Source: Enoplolaimus lenunculus (Eukaryota; Nematoda; Enoplea; Enoplida; Thoracostomopsidae). From it: a stretch of DNA of 64,000 nucleotides. The notes under the pieces were generated by a model, which worked only from the letters and a program-made list of their open reading frames with translations, was not told where the DNA came from and made no database searches. The stretch spans positions 186,001-250,000 of the forward strand of contig JASANG010001564.1 of assembly GCA_030248215.1 (NCBI GenBank), given 5' to 3'. Position numbers and translations under genes: made by a program. Positions 35,373 through 45,300 of the stretch are shown here, piece after piece. Positions within the stretch are counted from its first letter, which is position 1; each line of letters starts with the position of its first letter.

Positions 35373-36432
35373 GGCTGAAGCTTAGGTGAAAGCCTTTTTT
35401 GTTTTTCGGGCTCACATACCTGTGCACGTTTAATTGAAACAACAGTTGAAATTATCTGCGGGTAACCGAGGCACTGTTGGAATATCAGTACTTTCATAGT
35501 GTTTTCGAATATCGCTGAATTCCGAACGACCAAATGAAAGCTTATACCAGCCAACAATGCCAACGCCTGTCGAACCATTCATTAGACTTCAAGTATGTGC
35601 AATCAGCTGGAGTCACACAAGGAAAAATTCTTACACAGATCCAATCCTACCCCGCAACTATGGGCCCAACATTTTTCCTACAAGTGTTTCACCGTGCCTT
35701 GGTTCCTTTCGCTACATACTAACCGAGGTCAGTACTGATAAAAGCTTTTCGAGCCCACTTGATGCAGTCGACACGTAGCCGTTAATTGAATTTATAAAAA
35801 TAGTAAAACCCTTAAAATAGTTCAAGTTTTAGTCTTCAATAATCTATCATAAATATACGATTTGATTAAAAAGGCCTCAGTAGTTTCGCTGTATAAGGTC
35901 TCTGGTGTACTGAGCTGTTTGCGTGATTGTAATTAAGTATATTTCAATTATTTTTCAAATTAAACGATCAGTTGTGTTGTTTGTGTACAAAACAAACCGT
36001 TCAACGTTTCTTTTTCTGATACTGGTGTAAGGTACCCGTATGTCTGTAAGTGCGTGAATATAATGCCAGCACGCAACCAGTTCTGCAGGATTGTGTACTG
36101 TGGAAAATCAGAGACCTGCTTGCAGATTATTAGCGTCATCACCGACTCTTGGTGGCATCAAGCAAGAGTACATGATCACTCTTTTGAGTGCGAAACTGAA
36201 TTATCTACAGCAAAGCCGGTACCCAGCGCGCATTGCGTTTTTACTCGACCACCCCATTTTAGAGAGGGGTGTGGTAAATTTCCATCAACGGTTAAACAAT
36301 AAACCTTCTGTATATGCCCAACTACAGCACCCCCACCCAAATACGAGAAGGTCTGGTGAAAACGCAACGTGTGCTGGTACATTTTGTATTATGCAAATGC
36401 CAGGTATTTGCATACTGTTTTTGAAAATGATC
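35373..36432. other. Intergenic DNA, nothing recognised
   Basis: 36054-36390 is more GC-rich with overlapping open frames on both strands, but none has a recognisable motif or clear splice sites, so no gene is called. Confidence 0.35.
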
Positions 36433-36610
36433 GGTCTTTGTAAAAGATCAGGGTCGGAACGTTTTTATGCGGAGCTGCAACAGAATAAGCTTAAACTTTA
36501 AACTGTTTTTTGCTTACGTTTAGGTTTAGGTATAAGCCCATTTTTATGCTTAGGCTTAAGTTAAGGAGTATACTTATACTATTGTTCCGGCCCAGGTCTA
36601 TACATGGGCC
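36433..36610 (+). mobile_element. Family B element, copy B11
   Basis: Ends GGTCTTTGTAAAAGATCAGG and CAGGTCTATACATGGGCC are inverted repeats. TTAGGT/TTAGGC units and TATACTTATACTATTGTTCC lie between. Flanks AAATGATC and GAGTGATC agree at 6 of 8. Confidence 0.85.
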
Positions 36611-36904
36611 GAGTGATCATCCACTCTTGTTTGCACTAAAGACTCGATGGTGCTCTCAGACTGGAGTATCAAACTTATCAGACGTGGTATAAGTAAAAAT
36701 TGTACCAACGCGTCTTGTATTTTGGCCCAACCACCCCTGTTTGAGTGTACGTGCATACTTGCAGTGTAAAAAACAAACATCTGAAGGATTATCAAGATAC
36801 ACTCCTAAGAACTAAAGCTTTAATTCTATTTTTTTCAGTTAAACAAATCAAACTATTAATTAATATTTCCTTATTTTCACATCTACAAACTTGTTATCGT
36901 TGCT

Positions 36905-37186
36905 ATGTTACCCGAGACTGCTCAGTCAACCGAGTCAGAAGTAACGTCTGGAAACAGAATGACATCAAAAATTGATCCAGGGGTAAAGCTTGAAGATCAG
37001 CTCGTCCAACCGCAAGAACACGAAGAATTGTACGAAACAAACGTCAGTATTGCTCCGGTTACCCAGCGATGTGCAGAGGCAACGACTCTTGTTGAAATGC
37101 AAGTACCTCCTGTTGGCTATAACTATGTTCAAATTGTCGCTGCATGTTTTGGTCCCCCTCCTGTTCGGGTGGTACTGGCGAAATAG
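36905..37186 (+). CDS. Possible short protein or single exon, function unknown
   Basis: An ATG-started frame of 93 codons ends in TAG. Residues 1-55 are acidic and rich in Glu, Gln, Thr and Ser; the rest is less charged (VPPVGYNYVQIVAACFGPPP). The balanced amino-acid mix is more protein-like than that of neighbouring frames. There is no signal peptide, no full-length membrane segment and no known domain. A donor-like GTACCT lies inside, so it could also be an exon of a larger gene. The call rests on composition alone. Confidence 0.3.
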   Translation: MLPETAQSTESEVTSGNRMTSKIDPGVKLEDQLVQPQEHEELYETNVSIAPVTQRCAEATTLVEMQVPPVGYNYVQIVAACFGPPPVRVVLAK

Positions 37187-37387
37187 CATTGAATGCAGTA
37201 CGCTGGGTTGAGCCGAGGAGAATTGTATTTTCAAACGAGTAGCATCTATCGCACAGTTACGGATCCAAAATTGTTCGACAGCTCAACATATTGTTTGAAT
37301 ATCAGTTGGTTTTATCATTGGTGTAGCTATAAAATTTAAGAAACAAAGCGTTACGTTTGGAACTGAGCTTTGTTGTGTTAATAATAG

Positions 37388-37510
37388 GTGGGCAACGAAT
37401 ATCCGGATATCTGGATATCCGGATATGCAAAATAACCGGATATGTATCTGAAAAAATATGTATCCGAATATGTATCTGAAAAATATGTATCCGGATATCC
37501 GAAATGCTAT
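37388..37510. repeat. ATATCCGGATAT-rich terminus related to family H
   Basis: GGGCAACGAATATCCGGATA followed by repeated ATATCCGGATATC and ATATGTATCTGAAAAA units. The same ATATCCGG style marks the outer end of both family H copies (1-40 and 38710-38765). No second terminus found. Confidence 0.5.
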
Positions 37511-38039
37511 TGTGTAAAAATCTTTTGGAATAATTTGCGTTGTTTAAACCAGTAATATAGCTAAAGCTGACTAAAAAAAGAAATTTTATGTTCAAATCTG
37601 AGTCAGAATATTGAACTAAATTCTTGACAATTTTTGGCAGTAAATTTGGATTTTCTGGTGTATATTATTTGTATAATGAAGAATTGTTTGACTTTGGTCT
37701 TTCTTTCATTATAGTTACAGTAAGAAAAGTTTCCCTAATTCAGTATAATGAAAATATTTCTTTTCTACATCTTGCTAGTGGCTGGATGCTGTCTTTAGCT
37801 CGGTTCTCTGAACAGTTTCATTCATTGGTTTGATAGAAAAAAAGTTTTGGTAGTTTTTGTTTCAAATCAAATGTAGTTTAAAATTAATAGTAAATTAGGA
37901 GCGCTAAACCGATAATCCATCGCAAACACATGACGCAATTCAAGTCAGCGTTTCGCGCCTGAGCAAAAAATAACTCAAAACTTTAAGGATACTCTATTAC
38001 GACCTAATTAAACAGCCGAAACTAGCGAATACAGAGGGA
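37511..38039. other. Intergenic DNA, nothing recognised
   Basis: AT-rich; no supported exon or repeat. Confidence 0.4.
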
Positions 38040-38770
38040 GGGTGCGTACGCCCTCGTCAGGTATGTTTGTGTAATAAAAACGGTAAGGTCCCTCCCTACC
38101 TTGTAATTATTCAACTTAGAATTTTTTGTCATAAAACGGCAAGGTCCCCCCTACTTTACAAACTTCCCCTTTACAATTTCTTGTGATAAAACGATAAGGT
38201 CAACAATTTTTCCCTCAGAAAATGTTTTGGTAAAAAAATGCGCTTCATAATCCCAGCGGAAATTTCTGGAGCTGGGCTAAAATCAGGGCACACTAAAAGG
38301 AACAAGGGTTGATGTTTGTACCATTATAAGTGTAAGAAGAATATTTCAATGCGGTTAAAACGGCTCCCGTATATATATTTCGAGCGTAGGGTGGCATACA
38401 ATAGAATATCTGTTGCAGTGGTTTAAATCAGACAAAGGCAAACCAAATCAACTCAATTTCATGTAGCCAACGCAAGTATTTATTACTATTCAGTAGCAAT
38501 TTCTAAACAAAATTCACGAACTATTGAGGCAGTTGCATAATCAATATTTTTTAGAATTGTATGTTCTACGCTCATAACAATCAGCTTGTGAGTCAGGGTA
38601 CTTCCTTCAGAGCAACAAGTTAAAACAAGTGCTCCAGAAACAAAAATTCTAAAAAACCGCAAAATCGAGTTTCTATAACCGAACTAGAAAATTTAACTTC
38701 GGATGTCTAGATAACCGGATAGATATCCGGCAAGAATTGCCGGGTATTAAAAAATATCCGATGCTCATCA
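38040..38770 (-). repeat. Repeat family H, copy 2
   Basis: This is the inverted counterpart of 1-640. It has the GGTAAGGTCCC hairpin units at 38080-38210, a central part matching 120-400, and a terminus with GATAGATATCCGGCAAG near 38725. It shows the whole element to be about 0.7 kb. Confidence 0.7.
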
Positions 38771-39157
38771 TTAGTGTCAATATATACAAACACCGGTTCC
38801 CCTGCCTATGCGCTTGGTTTTCAGATATGAACCGGTAATAAACTTTCTGAAATTCAATATGTTTCGCCTAGTGAATGTTTTGTACAACAATGCATCATTT
38901 TTACCTGTCGACGCAGTAGTTCGCTGGTTCGAAAACCTATCGCTAACTGGTGATAGATGCTATACTCATTTCACAATACAGCTGGTTAATTACAGGTGCT
39001 GTAGCTGTGGTTATGACGATGAGATAAACTTGTTTTATATTTTTTGTATAACATGTTTGCAATGAATACGTTCGTTATTTTCGGGTTTGTCTTACGGAAA
39101 TAAACCGATGTGATAGCAAAAAACAGTTTTGGTCACCACCCTCGGCGGTGACACTTA

Positions 39158-39495
39158 GGGTGGCGCTAAACTTGTCGTGCGGCGCCGTCCGTCACTGAGC
39201 GTCAACTGTTCGTCACCGTGCGTCACCGTGCGTCGCCCGTACGGCGTCGTCCGCCAACAGTACGGCACCCGTCCGTCACCGAGCGTTGACGTACGCAAAT
39301 TGCACACGTGACAGACGGCGCCGTACGTATGACGCACGGTGACGGACGGCACCGTACGGGTGACGGATGGCACCGTACGGGTGACGGACGGCGACAGCGT
39401 CGTACGGTGACGGACGGCGCCGGCGTCGTACTGGTGACGGACGGCGCCGGCGTCGCACTGGTGACGGATGGCGCCGGACGTCAACAGCGCAACCC
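39158..39495. mobile_element. Family C element, copy C3 (expanded GC-rich core)
   Basis: Left end GGGTGGCGCTAAAC; right end AACAGCGCAACCC. The core is a near-palindrome: GCCGTCCGTCAC motifs on the left face GTGACGGACGGCGCC motifs on the right, the latter as five or more tandem units of about 18-27 bases. TTA precedes the left end, but ATG follows the right. All open frames here are repeat shadows. Confidence 0.75.
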
Positions 39496-39639
39496 ATGGA
39501 ATGTTAAAGTGAATATTTCAGCTAAATTTGTAATTTCTTAACTAGAATTGTTCGCAAGAGCAATATAATTTCGAGATATATATCCAAAATGTTATATAAA
39601 ATCCTGCCTGCTCAATGTGATTGGAAACAGGGCAGAAAG

Positions 39640-40070
39640 TTTATGCGCCTACATTCTGTAAATTGAGTGGGTTTGCGTGCTAAGCTTAGTAAAACGGCGG
39701 AAAATTTACTTTCTGTAGCGCATTAGCGTAACAAATCAGTTGTTCCACTCCGGTAACTCAGCCCAATGGCACCACGCTACTCAGAGTTCGACTACAGTTT
39801 CGGCGTCCCATGTTACTTTAAGGGGCGTCCGGGTTTCTGGTCGGCGTATAAAGAGTAGGATTAGAATCAAGATTACATTTATTGCTTAGGCTTATGCGTA
39901 GGCTTAGGAAAACATTTTTGCAACGCTTAGGCTTAGGCTTAGGAACACGCATAATTTATTGTTACGCACTTAAAGTAACATTGGCCGATTCGGCCATCCG
40001 TCGAAACATTACTCGTAGCTTCACTCACTGTAGGTGACACCAAAGGCCAGTTTTAAGGCCTAGGAAGGAA
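39640..40070. repeat. Repeat family J, copy 1, interrupted by family A element A5
   Basis: 39640-39804 and 39987-40070 together match 45835-46090. Shared motifs include TGTAAATT..GCTAAGC, GGTAACT.A.GCCCAA..GCACC and CATTACTCGTAGCTTCACT. Family A element 39805-39986 sits between the two halves. Confidence 0.7.
39805..39986 (+). mobile_element. Family A element, copy A5
   Basis: Ends CATGTTACTTTAAGGGGCG and CTTAAAGTAACATTGGCC. Two TTAGGC blocks. Flanks GTTTCGGC (39797-39804) and GATTCGGC (39987-39994) agree at 7 of 8. The paralogous site in family J copy 2 lacks the element. Confidence 0.92.
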
Positions 40071-41444
40071 TTTACATTTAGTTTATTAAGCATACATAAC
40101 CTGCCAAGATAAAACTGGTTGCACATTGAGCATTCATATTGAGGCTGCGCAAACGATAAATTTTAAACCAGCTTAATCATAGTATAATAGTTCTCATGTC
40201 CTTGCGTTTTCCGTTCATACTCAAAATATACCCTCTAGCAGCACAAACTAAATTGATATAAGCTAAGGTAATCTAGCAGTACGAAACTAACCTTCTAGAT
40301 TAACTAAACAAACGGGTAGGTTTACGCTTAGACTCATTTTAAATCTTATATATATTTTCAGTTTAAGCTAAACTTAACTCTTGGATACACATAACTTCTG
40401 GGCTGCACTTGATAATTAAACTAAAAATAAGTTCACTTTAAACTCGTGTTAAACTTAAAAACATGTTGGTTCAAGTAAACCTCAAAATTCTAGTTTAGTT
40501 AATCCGTGCAACCATTTAAGTTTTACTAAAACTAATATTCAAGTTTAGTAAAGCTATAGTTTAAGTTTGAGTTTTTAGAGAGTAGATTACGTGGAGCAAG
40601 TGTTTATTCTTTGGTAGAATTTTGCAAATAAGCATCAAGTGGAACACAACGTGGCGGACATTTTACCATTTGTAGTATATACTTTAGGTAAACTCAGTCT
40701 CCTGGATAGCTCTTTCACAAACATGACCCTGGTATTGAGATTAAGCAAAAGCGTAGCCAGAAAGCGTGACTCCAGGTGTTGAAACTCCAAATTGAAGATT
40801 TTTGTAAAGGGGTTTAAATATTTTTTAGCTTGTAACACAACAAACAGCTCCCCTTCGAAAAATTCACATTTTTTTAAAAACCTGGCTAAGCCCGTAGCGC
40901 AATAGTCATAGTGTTTTCAAGATTGGCACTGCGTCCATAGTCATCCAGACCTTTTTAGTTGAGTTGGCAGATTTTTGCTTGTTCATATTAATTAAATAGT
41001 AATGTAACCATGAAACAGCAGAAAATACGCGAGTTTTGTGTTTTCTCAGTTCCCAAAGAACAATCTCTCAGTTTTCTATGTTAAAAAATAAAGGTTAAAA
41101 AATAAAAATTTTCCGTGAATTCTTTAATAGCAGTTTTTGGCAACACTTCTTTACTTTTGGCTTAAAAAGTCAACGAATCAGCCAATCAAAAATGATTTTG
41201 TAGTTTTTGCAAAAAATTGGTACGAACTTCAACACATGAATGAAACCATAGCACTGAAATGTGTCAAAGTCGCGCTTAGCCAGAGCTTTTTGTTAAAATA
41301 CAATATTCAGTCGACCTTGGAAGCGTTTCCAGTCAACAAAAAATTGGAATCCCCATTAGAAAATCGTATTGGCTGTTTAGTCCGCGGTGACCATACATTT
41401 GACTTTCAGTCAAACAACTTGTTTTCCAATATACTAAGGAATTA
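40071..41444. other. Intergenic DNA; AT-rich TTTAAGC/GCTTAAA stretch
   Basis: 40240-40580 is rich in self-complementary phrases such as AGTTTAAGCTAAACTTAACT and AAGTTTAGTTAATC, with no defined unit. The 116-residue frame at 41137-41487 runs into an inverted-repeat element and is not supported as a gene. Confidence 0.4.
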
Positions 41445-41638
41445 CGACAACTCATCGCCAGAAAACTCGTCGCCCGACAACTTGTAATACGAAATTTCAT
41501 CGAAATAATTCGTCGCTCATCATTATACTTAGGCTTCGGGTTATGCTCACGATTTTACGCTTAGGATTACGTTTAAATTTACTCATAGGCATTATGACAC
41601 TTTTGGGTGACAAGTTGTCCGGACTCGAATTGTTGTCG
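41445..41638. mobile_element. Inverted-repeat element with TTAGGC-like interior (candidate family D)
   Basis: The left arm CGACAACTC..CGACAACTTGT and the right arm ACAAGTTGTCCGGACTCGAA then TTGTTGTCG are inverted over about 29-41 bases with a gap. The interior contains ACTTAGGCTTCGGG and ACGCTTAGGATTACG. Only one copy in the window, so it is a candidate. Confidence 0.45.
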
Positions 41639-42179
41639 ATTCATGCCGGAAAGGATTAAATTCAAGATGCATTCGATGTTTTAAAGGTCAATGCAAGGAT
41701 TGATTATTATTTAAATAAAATTAATGAATTTATATTAGCAAACATCAAAAAGGCGACAAACATTAAACGATGCACTATGAGATCATAACATTAAATACAA
41801 AATATATTTTATCGAAATCCAAGCTGCGTTCACGACAATACATCATTTATGTATGACATAAATATTATAAAAATCATAGGCCAAGGCTTGGGCTTAGAAA
41901 GACTTTTGCCTTTCCCAGAAATTTGAAAAGTCACGCAGAAAACTTAGCATTGGGTTGTGCCGGTGCTAAAATCCACCCCGGAGCCCTGCTCGATTTCAAG
42001 GGACACAAAGCAAAACAGGGGTCTGTCAAGAATTAGCCCGCCGCTAAGCAATTCTTTACTGGAGCAGCCAAAATCGGCTACTGAACTGTATTTTTGGCGC
42101 ATTTGTATGTGAATCGTTTAGTGCGCTGAACAAATAGCCTAGATAATTTCAGGGCGGTGGTGCCCGTTTATACGATAAA

Positions 42180-42279
42180 TTGCCTTAAATTATGCTTAGG
42201 TTTCGTCTAATTGTTATTAGGTTTTAGTCTTAACCATACGCTTACGCTAATGTCACATGTCTTAAAGTGACATTGACAC
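42180..42279 (+). mobile_element. Degenerate family A right half
   Basis: TATGCTTAGG, ACGCTTACGCTAATGTCAC, then GTCTTAAAGTGACATTGACA resemble the right half of family A. The left end is not visible. Confidence 0.45.
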
Positions 42280-42398
42280 AGCCAATTATGCAAATTGAGA
42301 AAAAATGTTTTTTTTAACTTTAGTTGAATAAAATATAAAAATACCATTTAAACTCACACTGCGAACGGTTTACCACGGTTCGCGTCCCACAAGTACAA

Positions 42399-45300
42399 TT
42401 ATGCTTCAGATGATGCTTCGATCAGACCTGGATTGTCCTGAAAAAAACCAGTTTCAAAATGGTTAGCTAAATATTTTTAATATAAAGAAATAATTAAATA
42501 ATTAGTTTAAGAATTTCATAAAAGTATTTCAATTTAAGATGAAAAGTTTAGATAAAATATAAAACAGGGTTTTGCTCCACCGTTGCCCATTATAAAGTGA
42601 TATTTCGCAATATAAACAGCAGTAAGCCTAACCTTAAGCTATGTCAAAAGCGAACTATATTAAATGACTATACCTTGAAACTAGGAATAATTTGTAATCC
42701 ATGTAGTGGAAGATGCCATAAAATTGCATATCATTAATTTCCCTACTAACAATATGGATAAACCTATACCTAAGCCTAACTTCCCAGTGCATATCTAAAC
42801 CCATAGTTGGTACGTTCGGAAGCGCGCTACGTTTTAGTGATACATGGGCCAACTAACCAGTCTAATAACATCTGTTTGCGTATAAATTTGCTGTTTTTGA
42901 ACGCAATGCTGCAGATCGCACTCGCGTTCAGCATTAAGTGTCACACGCTGTGATTCATAATTGCAATTTGTTTTTGCGTATGCACAAATTGAAACGTTGT
43001 TTAACTGAACGGAAACATTTGGCACGCGTGGCTGAATGGATTGTTTGGAAATATTAGGTTCATCAGTAGGTAGTTGTAGTACAGCGCTGGTGCACGCAGG
43101 ATCGGATATTGTTAGTAGTTTGTGATTTGCGTAGTAGACCTAAAATTAAAAATATTAAGCCATAGCTATAGCAGTATGGAAGCATAAGATGCGGAGCCAG
43201 AGATTATGGAGCAAACCAGAGCAATATTTATAGTAGTGAAGCAGACAGGTTCGCGTGACGCTGGGCTAGACCGCTTGTAGTGCGGACCGGAGCGGTTTGA
43301 CAATAGTTGACCGTCTGTGCGGAGTGTAAGAAAGCCAACAGCTGTTAATAATCGCTGAACGACTGAACTATTTCAATTTGGCAGTTTTGATGCTCGCACC
43401 CCCACCTTGATGAAAGGACAACTTTATAAGCTATTAGTGTCGGACGAGACCGAACCAACCCATGGTGGTGCGGCCCTGGACACAGCGTGGACGAACCGAA
43501 CAGGACCGCAACAGAATGTGGTTTTGACCGTGGAGGAATTTCGGAGCGGTCCGACCCACGTCATCAATTCTGAGCAATCACGTAAACCAAAATAAACTTA
43601 CATAATAACCTCCAATTTCACAACCGATATTGAAATCAAACGCGTTGGCAGCTGTCCAGCTAATTACGAATACGTTGGAGTCAAGTTGAGCAATAACTTT
43701 GGGAATTGAAGGACACGGAACCGTTGAAGCTTCGTGGTCTGAAAATTAAAATAATTTCGTTATACCCACGGCAGGGTGCAACCGGAATTCCGGTTCCGGT
43801 TCCGCCATTTTTTCACCTTCCGGTTCCGGTTCCGGTAAATTTTTACCGGATTTAAAAATTCCGGTATTATAATTTGGCCGTTTTCTTAACTTTGCTAATT
43901 TTTAAGAATCTCTTTTGAAAGCCACTTGTACTCCGAATATAAGCCATTGATGGTGGATTTCACTTCAGTCGATGCTGAAAATCTAAAATATAACAAATAA
44001 AATAAATACCTATGTTCGACTAAGGTTATTTCACAAATAATAGAGCAAAAAATAAGATTAAAATGAAATTTTTGGTGAAATGCATTTTTCACTTTCCGGT
44101 TCCGGTTCCGGTTCCGGTAAAATTTTCAAATTCCGGTTCCGGTTCCGGTTCCGGTAAATTGTAATTCCGGTTGCACCCTGACCCACGGTTAAAAAAAATG
44201 AAACCTCCGGCGGTAAGGCGCAAGCAGGGTAAAGAAATCTTTCTCCACTTACACTTCTGGAATCCGACAACACTCGACGGATCAAGCCGAATAGCGTTGT
44301 CTACCGGACCGAATGCACATGTACGGAAAACTGGACCGGATCAGCAGTGCCGGGCAACGGTCCGGACCGGAGATCGGCAAATATACAGCCTTGATCGGTT
44401 ATCCAAAACTTTCGAAGAAGGAAATCGCTCCAAAATAATTAGAAACGTAAATACCGGTTCCAACTATTTCTAGCTTACAATATTTTGTGCCCCTAAGTTA
44501 GACATTAAAAAAACATCTTACCGGTGGCAGGCCGTCCTGACTTGATATTGTCGTCCTCTTCAGACGAACAACTACTTGTAATGTTCAACGCGCATCTTCG
44601 AGCGTCCCCTGCGGATAAAGGGGGACTGCTACCCGAAAGCGAGGACGACCGCCCTAAAGTATGTCGGGGACAGCCAGGGTAAGGCACGCCATAAATCGAA
44701 TCAGTCGCGCCTTCGACGCTGTTTGAAACACAGCTGTCTGGCGACAGGGAAGAACTGAGACTTGTTGGCCTCGGATAGTTGAGCGATAGACAGGTCGGGT
44801 GGGTCTGAAAGAAAAATGAAACTTATTCCTTTATCGGAATTTTGGTAGCGTCAAAAATTATTGAATAAACCAATGTTTGCGGTCGCCTGAATTAAGATTT
44901 AAACTTTTAGGCTCAGGACTACGTTCGATTCTCGCTTAAGCTTATACTTTCTCATTTTATTTAAGATGTATTGTATACATGGCTTCTATAAGTGTAAACC
45001 AAAGCGTAACCCTAAGCTTACACCTACAGAGCTCAATTTTGCTCGTGGGTCTGTTCTTTACATGGGCGATCAATTGTATATCCAAAATCTTTAAATTCAC
45101 AAAACTTGCCACTGACAGTAAATAAACTTGCAAATGTGAACAAGGCTCAGCTTTTAAGGTATGAATGTGCTACCTTTACATCATCTGGCGTGATTATTGA
45201 AGTTTCCGGGCTATCGTCATGAACGCCTGAGTCGTGCATGTTGCTAGTGATTTTGGCCGAATTTTGATTGAACAGTTCTGAAACATAACAAAAACGGTAC

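Noticed and set aside
38925-38990. tRNA-like GGTTCGAAAAC motif
   Set aside because: No matching acceptor stem or cloverleaf could be drawn; the same holds for TTCGATTC near 44928.
39155-39541. Arg- and Thr/Gly-rich frames
   Set aside because: Readings of the tandem GC-rich core of a family C element on both strands.
41137-41487. 116-residue plus-strand frame
   Set aside because: No domain, non-ATG start, and its 3' third lies in an inverted-repeat element.
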